Of a DNA stretch of 64,000 bases, positions 31,567-38,453 are shown in pieces. The notes under the pieces were generated by a model. It saw only the letters and a program-made list of their open reading frames with translations. It had not been told where the DNA came from and made no database searches. Every line of letters begins with the position of its first letter. Position 1 is the first letter of the stretch. The stretch is from a virus, in the IMG/VR virus record IMGVR_UViG_3300042549_007519, positions 1 to 64,000 of that record; one strand, 5' to 3'. A program made the translations under genes and the position numbers.

Positions 31567-31959
31567 TTACACTTTTAAGTAGTTATCTATTATATCCTTT
31601 GTCATGTCAAAATTCCAACTAAAAACCGCCATATAACCTTTCTCTTTGAGTTTGTTAATTGCTTCTAATTGGTTTTTTAAATGGTCGTCTTTTGATGCCT
31701 TTATTTGCCCATCTTTTTTGAAAGGTGTTTCTACTTTCAGCTCAATAAACAAACCGCTATATCCGTTTCTTGGCTCTAAAATTAATAAATCTGGACAAGA
31801 AAAACCACTTTTTTGTATTTTTTTATTTCGACTTGCTTGTGCAGGTGTTAATTTTAAACTTGCAATAGTGTCTGACAAATAAAGAATATCTTGATATTGG
31901 TAGCTTAAATATCTGCAAATTGAAGCTTGCAATTCAAACTCTGGTTGTTTTTTACTCAT
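31567..31959 (-). CDS. VRR-NUC domain nuclease
   Basis: This 130-residue protein is close in size to phage stand-alone VRR-NUC enzymes. The catalytic residues are D57 in FSCPDLLI and the E73-L-K75 strand (GLFIELKVETP), with a following NQLEAINKLKEKGY helix. VRR-NUC proteins cut branched DNA. It probably resolves replication or recombination intermediates before packaging. It overlaps the next gene by 4 bases. Confidence 0.88.
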   Translation of the reverse strand: MSKKQPEFELQASICRYLSYQYQDILYLSDTIASLKLTPAQASRNKKIQKSGFSCPDLLILEPRNGYSGLFIELKVETPFKKDGQIKASKDDHLKNQLEAINKLKEKGYMAVFSWNFDMTKDIIDNYLKV

Positions 31960-32600
31960 ATACCATATTTTTTAGCAAACTCTTTATGTTTCAGTATTTT
32001 TTCTCCGACCTCTTTAGCGAAGTCATTATCTGAAGGAAAATGCAAACCTAAATTAACTCTACTTTCAGCAATATCTTGAATAATTGATTTTGCAAACTTG
32101 TAATGTGTTGGGTGTGTATTTCCTATTACATTAAGCATTACATAAGCTTGTAATGTATGACCCGAAGGAAAAGAACTTGAATTTGCCGTAAAGCTTTCGT
32201 AAGGAAATAACTTTAACTGATAATAGTTTGCCAATTGATAAGGTCTTGGTCTATTAAAGTTAACTTTTAATTTAGCAATTAAAGGATTAATATCGCTTTC
32301 GATACTTGAACATATTTCTTCAACATCAATCCCTTTTTGCTTAAATATAGTTACTAAACTTTGAATCAAACTTCTATCGTATGATTTATACCTTTTTAAA
32401 TAAATTTCGTTTTCTGGTTGTTGCAATAATGAAATACCATGTACGACTTCATTTAATTCTTCTTTGGTTAGTTCAGAATCATTTAAAGGCATTTGTTCGC
32501 TTTTAAGTTCTTCAAATAGGCTATCCACTAAACCTTTTTGATTTAAAAGCTCTAATATCTTTTGTGTTGGGTTTCCGTAAGTTACTTGGTTTAACTCCAT
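31956..32600 (-). CDS. PAP2-superfamily phosphatase
   Basis: This 214-residue protein shows all three motifs of the type-2 phosphatidic-acid phosphatase superfamily: K112...RPRP at 117-120, PSGH at 145-148, SR 180-181 with H187 and D191. No hydrophobic spans or signal peptide are evident, so it resembles the soluble acid-phosphatase branch or haloperoxidases. Possible substrates are lipid phosphates or pyrophosphates. Its presence in a virus with a likely lipid membrane is notable. Confidence 0.85.
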   Translation of the reverse strand: MELNQVTYGNPTQKILELLNQKGLVDSLFEELKSEQMPLNDSELTKEELNEVVHGISLLQQPENEIYLKRYKSYDRSLIQSLVTIFKQKGIDVEEICSSIESDINPLIAKLKVNFNRPRPYQLANYYQLKLFPYESFTANSSSFPSGHTLQAYVMLNVIGNTHPTHYKFAKSIIQDIAESRVNLGLHFPSDNDFAKEVGEKILKHKEFAKKYGI

Positions 32601-32602
32601 AA

Positions 32603-32923
32603 TTATTTAGTTAATAAACAACTACTCATAAATTCTGATTTTGCTTTTAGCATAGCTTCTTCCGATGCGTATCTTGCAGTTGAAGAAAAATCATTCCATT
32701 TTTTCTCACATTCAGCTTGTTTTGGATTTACTAAATTTTCTACTGCACCTGTAACAGTTCCTACTGCACCGCTAATAACACTTCCTGCTCCAGAAACAAT
32801 TTCTTCTGCTCCAGTTTTCACATCGCTTACTGCGTTGCTTTTCTTTTTAAATAAGTCTTTTTTAAAGACTAAATAACCAATAGCTAATCCGCTACCAATT
32901 AATAATAAATCTTTTGCTTTCAT
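32603..32923 (-). CDS. Membrane-anchored protein with Cys-bracketed motif
   Basis: This 106-residue protein has an N-terminal span at 5-22, a Gly/Ser/Val-rich amphipathic stretch and a C-terminal motif ECEKKWNDFSSTARYASEEA...FMSSCLL. The motif matches one in the protein at 15463, there with a C-terminal anchor instead. The two cysteines probably pair outside the cytoplasm. Confidence 0.8.
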   Translation of the reverse strand: MKAKDLLLIGSGLAIGYLVFKKDLFKKKSNAVSDVKTGAEEIVSGAGSVISGAVGTVTGAVENLVNPKQAECEKKWNDFSSTARYASEEAMLKAKSEFMSSCLLTK

Positions 32924-32931
32924 AGTTTTAA

Positions 32932-33069
32932 TTATTTTGCTTTGTAAACAGTTAAACCTGTTTTTGTTTTTGAAGCAACGTATTTTTTTCCGTTATATTC
33001 AAATGATTCTGCTTTACTTTTTTTAGCTTCCAACATTGCTTTGAAATACCCATTTTGCTCTTTTGCCAT
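32932..33069 (-). CDS. Small basic protein (45 residues)
   Basis: This frame was found in the gap: MAKEQNGYFKAMLEAKKSKA, then SFEYNGKKYVASKTKTGLTVYKAK. The second half is one beta-hairpin-like strand pair (Y.GKKYVA.KTKTGLTVYK). It has ten lysines in its 45 residues, so nucleic acid or capsid-lattice binding is possible. Confidence 0.72.
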   Translation of the reverse strand: MAKEQNGYFKAMLEAKKSKAESFEYNGKKYVASKTKTGLTVYKAK

Positions 33070-33087
33070 AATTTCTAATATTTAATT

Positions 33088-33420
33088 TTAAGTTGTTTCG
33101 TATTTTTTACCCAATGCTTTTTTAACATTGTATTTAACTTCTTCAATATCCCCACTCATGTTTTCAAACTCATCTGCGTTTGGTTGTTCGTCTAATTTCT
33201 TTATAGCTTTTCTGTAATAGAAAATACCATAAATTGACAAAGTAACAAGCAATGCACTTATCACAATATCTTTAATGTTCATTTTTCCACTTGTTATACT
33301 TCCCATAGCTCCACCATCTGAATAACTTGTTTCAACTGTTGGTGCTGGTGTGGTTTCAACAACTGGTGCTGGTGCTGGCGTACTTGTAGCTTCTACTGGC
33401 GGTGTTGTTTGTCCTTCCAT
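33088..33420 (-). CDS. Pro/Thr-rich protein with central span
   Basis: In this 110-residue protein the first 35 residues are Pro/Thr/Val/Ala-rich and repetitive. A span follows at about 48-66 (IKDIVISALLVTLSIYGIFYY), then an acidic tail. The long extended head resembles stalks that reach through a cell-envelope layer. Confidence 0.78.
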   Translation of the reverse strand: MEGQTTPPVEATSTPAPAPVVETTPAPTVETSYSDGGAMGSITSGKMNIKDIVISALLVTLSIYGIFYYRKAIKKLDEQPNADEFENMSGDIEEVKYNVKKALGKKYETT

Positions 33421-34025
33421 TACTCTATTGTTTTAAAAATTTTACCTTGATTTAAGTTATGGACTACTTCAAAATTATTTTGAGCCATAACTTCTACTAT
33501 TTGATTCCAACCATAAAATAATTTATGTGTACCAAAGTAACCATCCCAATCTTCTCCATCATCGCTTAATGGTGCTTCAAAGTAAATATATTTTACTCCT
33601 TTACAATATTTTGCTAATGCGTCAAAATGCTCGTTACTTAAATGCTCTATAAAGTGAGTAGCAATTACAATATCACATTTTGGTCTATCATTATCATTAA
33701 ACCAATCAAATTTTGATGGAAAAATATATTTGAATTTTGGGTCTTTGCATTTTGTTTTTTCAATAGCTGACTTGCATATTTCTATTCCAGTCCAACTATT
33801 AATTTCATATTCTTTCAAAGCGGTTTCACATAAATCTGCTTTCCAAGTTCCAAACTCTAAAACATCTGCATTTTTTTTACCTAATTCTAATAGGATTTTT
33901 ACGTTTTCATAGTTATAATGTGCTTGGTCTGGATATAATTCTTCCAATTTGTTATGGTATTCCACTTGCTCGTCAATACTCATTGTGTCATACTTATTTC
34001 TCCAATCATCAAATTCGTTTGTCAT
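33420..34025 (-). CDS. Class I SAM-dependent methyltransferase-like protein
   Basis: This 201-residue protein has the Rossmann-type motif I ADVLEFGTWKADLC, an acidic end of strand 2 (SWTGIEICKSAIE) and motif IV region CDIVIATHFIEHLSNEHF, typical of small-molecule, protein or sugar methyltransferases. A virion-modifying or surface-glycan role is possible given nearby spikes. Confidence 0.8.
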   Translation of the reverse strand: MTNEFDDWRNKYDTMSIDEQVEYHNKLEELYPDQAHYNYENVKILLELGKKNADVLEFGTWKADLCETALKEYEINSWTGIEICKSAIEKTKCKDPKFKYIFPSKFDWFNDNDRPKCDIVIATHFIEHLSNEHFDALAKYCKGVKYIYFEAPLSDDGEDWDGYFGTHKLFYGWNQIVEVMAQNNFEVVHNLNQGKIFKTIE

Positions 34026-34026
34026 A

Positions 34027-34440
34027 TTATTTTTTTTTAATTGATATTAATATCAAAGCTAAACCCAATAATCCAAAACCACCTGCATAAGCATATTTAT
34101 TTTTAGTCAAATGCACTTTTAATTTGCTTTCTTCTGGTGTTGTTTTAGTATTTTTAGGTTTAGTTCCTGTAATTACAATTTCATCCAATTCTGTTGCCGA
34201 TTCTTGTAAGGTTATCTTTTTATCTTGTAATTGATTAGTTGTAAAAGTTTGTTTTGTAAATCCAATATAACTTACCTCAAAAACATCTGTTCCCAAAAGA
34301 CTATCGCTTTCTAAACTGAAGTTACCATCAAAGTCTGTTGTCGTTCCAACCTTTCCAGATTTAGAACCACTTCTTAATGTTATGTTTGCACCCATTAAAG
34401 GCACATTATCTATATCTACTATTTTACCGCTAATTTTCAT
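34027..34440 (-). CDS. SusC/TonB-receptor N-terminal-type domain fused to a membrane anchor
   Basis: In this 137-residue protein, residues 1-80 are a carboxypeptidase-regulatory-like beta domain (ISGKIVDIDNVPLMGANITL, TTDFDGNFSLES, VSYIGFTKQ). This is the same domain that begins SusC-type outer-membrane receptors. It is followed by LDEIVITGTK at 85-94, which resembles the TonB-box region of those receptors, and then a span at 116-133 ending in KKK. There is no signal peptide and no barrel. It may mimic a host nutrient receptor. Confidence 0.85.
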   Translation of the reverse strand: MKISGKIVDIDNVPLMGANITLRSGSKSGKVGTTTDFDGNFSLESDSLLGTDVFEVSYIGFTKQTFTTNQLQDKKITLQESATELDEIVITGTKPKNTKTTPEESKLKVHLTKNKYAYAGGFGLLGLALILISIKKK

Positions 34441-34586
34441 TATGCTTTTCCGTTTAATCTTTTAATGGTGTAGTAATTTACTATTGCACCTAATGTAAAT
34501 GACACAATTCCAACTACAACAAATACAGTCGATAAATGTTTGTGTACTTGTGTATTTTTTTCTTGTTTATTTTCTTGTTCTAACAT
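34440..34586 (-). CDS. Small membrane protein (48 residues)
   Basis: This frame was found in the gap: a polar head MLEQENKQEKNTQVHKHL, one span at about 20-36 (STVFVVVGIVSFTLGAIV), then NYYTIKRLNGKA. It overlaps the next start by one base and the upstream lysozyme gene by 20 bases, tight packing typical of real genes here. Confidence 0.77.
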   Translation of the reverse strand: MLEQENKQEKNTQVHKHLSTVFVVVGIVSFTLGAIVNYYTIKRLNGKA

Positions 34587-35232
34587 ATATGTATGCACCT
34601 CCTAATGCGATTAATCCAATTCCTAAAACTAATGCTAATTTATTACCTGTTGACAAAGCGTAAGGCTTGTTCAGTACATAAAAAGCATCTAATCTATTAA
34701 GCCACCCTTTAAGGTTTTTTGGTTGATTTAAAGCCTTGTATTTACTTGCTCTAAAATCATATAGTTTTTCAAACAATTCTGGTGTTTGACCCTTTTTATC
34801 TAATTCATTAACGTAAGCCACTATTTGACCTATATTGTTAAATGTTTTGTTATAGCTTGATTTGAAAAATTGTTTCAAAAAATTTGTTGCTCCTCCTACT
34901 CCACTTCCCCAAGCCATTTCTACAAAAGTATTTGCAATAGCTTGATTTCTTACTTCATCTCCTTTCATTGGATTCCAATACCCTTGCTTGTATATTTTCC
35001 CCCAAACATCATCTGGCATATTTAAAAAATTTGAACAAGAAGCACTATATCCTAAACTTGAAGCATTAGAACTAAATGTTGACCAAGTTACTCCTTTATT
35101 GGTGTGATATGGTTGTCCATTTGAACCATTACCGCAAGGCGATGGATTTCTACTCGCTGTATCTGTTGTAGCGGAACTTTTTCCGCCTTCTTTTGATTTA
35201 ATAAATGATATTATGTTTCTATAATCTGCCAT
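34567..35232 (-). CDS. Membrane-anchored GH108 lysozyme
   Basis: This protein of about 221 residues has the N-terminal glycoside hydrolase 108 pattern: catalytic E15 in IKSKEGGKS, TNKGVTWSTF, then an AIANTFVEMAWGSG helix. A C-terminal span lies near 200-217 followed by RTRK. It hydrolyses peptidoglycan glycan strands. The membrane anchor, lacking in endolysins, suggests it is carried in the virion to cut the wall at entry. The ATG at 35232 overlaps the previous stop by one base. Confidence 0.85.
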   Translation of the reverse strand: MADYRNIISFIKSKEGGKSSATTDTASRNPSPCGNGSNGQPYHTNKGVTWSTFSSNASSLGYSASCSNFLNMPDDVWGKIYKQGYWNPMKGDEVRNQAIANTFVEMAWGSGVGGATNFLKQFFKSSYNKTFNNIGQIVAYVNELDKKGQTPELFEKLYDFRASKYKALNQPKNLKGWLNRLDAFYVLNKPYALSTGNKLALVLGIGLIALGGAYIYVRTRK

Positions 35233-35525
35233 TACCATAAAATTTTATCAGCATAATATCCATTTGAACCAACTTTATGTCGGTCTTTTTCATGCCTTTC
35301 TTTATACAATTTTCTACGCTTGTATGCGTAACCTTTTTCGTAATACCCTTTTTTTTCTTTTTCAAGATATGTAGGGTAGTCATTCATTCCTCTCGCTCCA
35401 ATGCTTGCTATCTTCTTACCATTTTTAAAAACATCTATTTTTTTCAAAAGGTTGGTAGATGGTTTAATAACCACCCCCAACTCTTTTGCCTTTCTAAAGC
35501 TATATGGTAAAATTTTGTAAGCCAT
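35232..35525 (-). CDS. DUF5754-like basic protein, shared with giant viruses
   Basis: This 97-residue basic protein has the pattern SFRKAKELGVVIKPS, KKIDVFKNGKKIASIGA, NDYPTYL, then KRRKLYKERHEKDRHK and GYYADKILW. I recognise this as the family I know as DUF5754, found in nucleocytoplasmic large DNA viruses of algae and protists. I recall the match and did not compute it. The function is unknown; a basic DNA- or capsid-associated role is likely. Confidence 0.8.
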   Translation of the reverse strand: MAYKILPYSFRKAKELGVVIKPSTNLLKKIDVFKNGKKIASIGARGMNDYPTYLEKEKKGYYEKGYAYKRRKLYKERHEKDRHKVGSNGYYADKILW

Positions 35526-35680
35526 TACATATTATCTATTATTTCGTTTGCTTCATCTAACGAAACTACTTTAACATCTTTTTTCATTTCCAAAAATCTT
35601 TGAAGTGTGAAAAAAGATAATGCTGATATTACTCCTAAACCAAGTATTACAACCGAATATTTTATAAACTTATTTCCCAT
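35525..35680 (-). CDS. Small membrane protein (51 residues)
   Basis: This frame was found in the gap: a span at 5-24 (FIKYSVVILGLGVISALSFF), then TLQRFLEMKKDVKVVSLDEANEIIDNM. It overlaps the next start by one base. It has no homology I recognise. Confidence 0.77.
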   Translation of the reverse strand: MGNKFIKYSVVILGLGVISALSFFTLQRFLEMKKDVKVVSLDEANEIIDNM

Positions 35681-35682
35681 AA

Positions 35683-36228
35683 TTATTCTATTTTACCAAA
35701 TCCTAAAATATTTCTAACTCTACCTACATTACGTTTCATTTTGCTTAAATAATATTCTCTTGTTGTTTGGTCGTCATAACCAGCATCGTGAATTAATAAA
35801 ATTTGTTCTTCTGGAGTTTTGGCGTTTAATCTTGCTTTTTCATATCTTTTTGATTTTAGATTATCAATAAATCCTTTTACTCCTTCTTCATAATTTTTCC
35901 ATTTTGCCCATTTCCCAGTTGAAGATTGATAAAAATCTTTGTGAATGTTTGAATTATATCTTACACCACCAAAATTATTACCATTCATAAAAATATTACT
36001 TCTTCCAAAAAAACTTTCAGTCATAGACATAGGTATTACAGCACTTAAAAACAAGCCACTACCTTTTACCTCTTTTGCAAACATTTTACCATATTTAGCT
36101 ATAAAATACTTAACTTTTGCATCAGGTTCTCCCATAGTAGAAAATGTACTAAATGGCAATGAATCCATATATTTAATTAACTCCTCATTGGTTAATTTAT
36201 CTAATTCAGATTTAGTTTTTACAGCCAT
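35683..36228 (-). CDS. GH73-type N-acetylglucosaminidase
   Basis: This 181-residue protein has a glucosaminidase domain at about 40-175. Catalytic E71 lies in SMTESFFGRS, then NNFGGVRY and the WKNYEEGVKGFIDNLKSKRYEKAR segment conserved in GH73/FlgJ. It cuts peptidoglycan glycan strands. No signal or span is present. It lies among spike and anchor genes rather than the lysis unit, so an entry role is likely. Confidence 0.87.
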   Translation of the reverse strand: MAVKTKSELDKLTNEELIKYMDSLPFSTFSTMGEPDAKVKYFIAKYGKMFAKEVKGSGLFLSAVIPMSMTESFFGRSNIFMNGNNFGGVRYNSNIHKDFYQSSTGKWAKWKNYEEGVKGFIDNLKSKRYEKARLNAKTPEEQILLIHDAGYDDQTTREYYLSKMKRNVGRVRNILGFGKIE

Positions 36229-36240
36229 TTCTTTTATTTT

Positions 36241-36642
36241 TTATCTATTATTTTTAAATATGTTTATTGCTCCTATACTGGCAACAAGCAACACACTTCC
36301 GATAATCAAAGCAGTAATTCCACCAGAAGATTTTTCTTTTTCTTCAACGATAGGCGTTTCTACTGAATTTGGTTTTTCTTCTCCTTTTGGTTTTTGAATA
36401 GATTTTGTTTTTTCTTCTAACAAGTCCTCTAAATCTTCAATTAAATCATCTTCATAGTCATTTACATAATCTGTAATTTCTTCTAAAGATTCTTTTAATT
36501 CTTCATCATCTGGATTAGCTCTTAATTCACTTTTAGCTAAATCTAATCTTTGATGTAAATTCTTTAAACCATCTAATCTTTTACCAATAGGTGCTGTTAC
36601 CTTATTGTCCAATTTCTCTAACAAAATTTTAATTTTATCCAT
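36241..36642 (-). CDS. Tail-anchored acidic coiled-coil protein
   Basis: This 133-residue protein has an acidic coiled coil from about 8 to 75, a Pro/Glu/Lys linker and a C-terminal span at about 111-127 (ITALIIGSVLLVASIGAINIF). It may form a stalk from the viral membrane. It is the first gene of the unit started by the promoter at 36680. Confidence 0.78.
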   Translation of the reverse strand: MDKIKILLEKLDNKVTAPIGKRLDGLKNLHQRLDLAKSELRANPDDEELKESLEEITDYVNDYEDDLIEDLEDLLEEKTKSIQKPKGEEKPNSVETPIVEEKEKSSGGITALIIGSVLLVASIGAINIFKNNR

Positions 36643-36675
36643 TTTTTTTCGGTATTTATTTAAGTTATTTTAAGT

Positions 36676-36696
36676 ACAAATATAATAAATTTTAAT
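36676..36696 (-). promoter_or_regulatory. TAnnTTTG promoter
   Basis: The - strand reads TTATTATATTTGTACTT, with the -7 box TATATTTG about 36 bases upstream of the gene ending at 36241. It starts the unit that runs through the lysozyme and anchor genes. Confidence 0.7.
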
Positions 36697-36710
36697 TATA
36701 ATATAAGTTA

Positions 36711-36908
36711 TTATGGAAATGGTGTGTATTCAATCCTTTCTAACTCATTTAATTGGTCGTGGATTGGCTGAAATGGTTCGTATGTAAGTGCATCAAGTGT
36801 CATAAACCATTTACCTGCTCCATCTTTTACAAACTCTAATCTACAAGCACCATTTGTGTACCCATTTAAAGCATTGTATTGTTCTGTATTTGGATGTAAA
36901 ACTATCAT
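36711..36908 (-). CDS. Small protein downstream of a fibre gene
   Basis: This 65-residue protein, MIVLHPNTEQYNALNGYTNG and onward, ends in ELERIEYTPFP. It is strand-rich and lies 1 base after the fibre-like gene. Similar short proteins follow fibre genes in Bacteroidota phages. It may be a fibre chaperone or tip, by position only. Confidence 0.75.
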   Translation of the reverse strand: MIVLHPNTEQYNALNGYTNGACRLEFVKDGAGKWFMTLDALTYEPFQPIHDQLNELERIEYTPFP

Positions 36909-36909
36909 A

Positions 36910-37701
36910 TTATAAAGAATTTATATAATTTTCAAAAGCATTTACATAAGCTGTGTTTTCAGCAATTAAAGACGCTCCCATTGAGTACATAGATATTCTA
37001 TTATGAGCTGAATAAGTAATTCCAGACTTTAATATATATTGTGATATATTTGGTAAAGATGCTGAACCTGTGTTAGTAGCAGTAGCTGAAGTGGTTGCAT
37101 TAAAAAGAGTTAAATCAGTATTACTTGTTCTATGTATAGACTTCATACCTCTTGTACCTGTATAACTAAAAGCTGGAGAAATTGTAGTAATTCCTTGATT
37201 AATTCTATTATTCCCAGTACCTCCACTTCTTTGTATATTGTTATTATTAACAGTATCGTTACCATCTAATGGTCCTGTTTGACCTACGGTAGCAGAATAC
37301 AAATAAACATATCTACTTGCATTTGTGGCTTGATAATTATTAGTTCCAATAGTAGGAATAAAAGTTGTATCAATGTAAGCAGTTGAACCATTACCTAATA
37401 ACCCCTGATTAGATGTAAAAGTTAAAGGATTAATTAAAGTTGCTAAATATGAATTTGGATTTTTCCAATTTATCCTTCCAAAATCAACTCCACTTGATGA
37501 ATCATAAGCAAAAACATAGAACACATCAAGTTTGTTCCATATACCACCTGCCTTTAAAGCTAAAACTAAATCGTTTTGTTTTATTTGTTGAGAATCTGGA
37601 GGTAATGTATATCCAAGTGCAACAGCTTTATTCAATACAGCTTGATAATCTGCATCAAACGAGCTATTTTGTCCTTGTCCTGCTCCTAATAATGTTAACA
37701 T
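36910..37701 (-). CDS. Fibre or spike protein, concanavalin-like
   Basis: This 263-residue protein has a helical N-terminus (NKAVALGYTLPPDSQ), a DVFYVFAYDSSSGVDFGRINWKN segment, then a Thr/Asn/Ser-rich beta domain to the end. The pattern is that of structural/receptor-binding proteins of Bacteroidota phages with a LamG/concanavalin-like domain. Confidence 0.8.
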   Translation of the reverse strand: MLTLLGAGQGQNSSFDADYQAVLNKAVALGYTLPPDSQQIKQNDLVLALKAGGIWNKLDVFYVFAYDSSSGVDFGRINWKNPNSYLATLINPLTFTSNQGLLGNGSTAYIDTTFIPTIGTNNYQATNASRYVYLYSATVGQTGPLDGNDTVNNNNIQRSGGTGNNRINQGITTISPAFSYTGTRGMKSIHRTSNTDLTLFNATTSATATNTGSASLPNISQYILKSGITYSAHNRISMYSMGASLIAENTAYVNAFENYINSL

Positions 37702-37702
37702 A

Positions 37703-38362
37703 TTATGCGAAAGTTAAATTAACAATCACATCTCCTGCTCCAACCGCACCTGTATCAGCAGTTGCCGAACCACTTGTAATTGCGATACCAATCCCTAAAG
37801 GAAAATTAACTCCCATTGAAAAAGGAATAGCAACCCCAGCTCCTTGCGTATTAGCTGGTACTGGAATAGTCATTAAAGGCTCATCAGTTCCTACTGTTGG
37901 TGCAGTTGCTTTACTATAAATTTTTAAGTATCTAACAGTACTTGTCAAACCAATTGCAATTATAGAATATAAGTTACCACCACTTGCTTTTACAACATTT
38001 GCATTTGTAGAAGCAGTAGATATTAATTTGTAAGCGGTTGTTCCATTTGCTCCAGTATTGTTTGGTCTTGGACTAACTGGTACTGGAGATGCAGAAGTTG
38101 AACTTGTTCCAAAATAAGTTGAAGCAAATGTCAAAAAAGAAGATAAAGTAAAAGGTGTTCCTGTTGAATCTTCACAATCCGATAAAAGTCCTTCAAAAAC
38201 AGTCAAGTTGTTACCTTGAGCTGTATTAAACAATACTACTCTTGGAGCAGTTTCATACAAACTAATACTTTGTAAACCAATATATAGCGTTGGTAAGTAC
38301 AACACATTTGTTGCTCCTACCGATATTTGTAAAGTTGAATTTACTATTGTAAATTTTGCCAT
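37703..38362 (-). CDS. Virion protein, beta-rich
   Basis: This protein of about 219 residues starts MAKFTIVNSTLQISVGATNV and has a Ser/Thr/Pro-rich middle. The C-terminal beta-sandwich (RYLKIYSKATAPTVGTDEP, GAGVAIPFSMGVNFPLGIG) resembles a domain common in phage spike proteins. The ATG at 38362 is chosen because the longer frame to 38431 runs through the upstream terminator hairpin. Confidence 0.82.
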   Translation of the reverse strand: MAKFTIVNSTLQISVGATNVLYLPTLYIGLQSISLYETAPRVVLFNTAQGNNLTVFEGLLSDCEDSTGTPFTLSSFLTFASTYFGTSSTSASPVPVSPRPNNTGANGTTAYKLISTASTNANVVKASGGNLYSIIAIGLTSTVRYLKIYSKATAPTVGTDEPLMTIPVPANTQGAGVAIPFSMGVNFPLGIGIAITSGSATADTGAVGAGDVIVNLTFA

Positions 38363-38397
38363 AATTATTTTTTTTATTTTAAAGTGTAAATATACTA

Positions 38398-38450
38398 TTT
38401 TTTTTAAAATCAAGGCGTTAATGTATTTCAATTAACACCTTGACTTAATT
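38398..38450 (-). terminator. Terminator between polyvalent and spike units
   Basis: TCAAGGTGTTAAT pairs with ATTAACGCCTTGA (13 bp with one wobble, loop TGAAATAC), followed by a short T-run. It separates the polyvalent genes from the spike genes. The spike unit probably has its own weak promoter at TATATTTA just downstream. Confidence 0.75.
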
Positions 38451-38453
38451 TTA

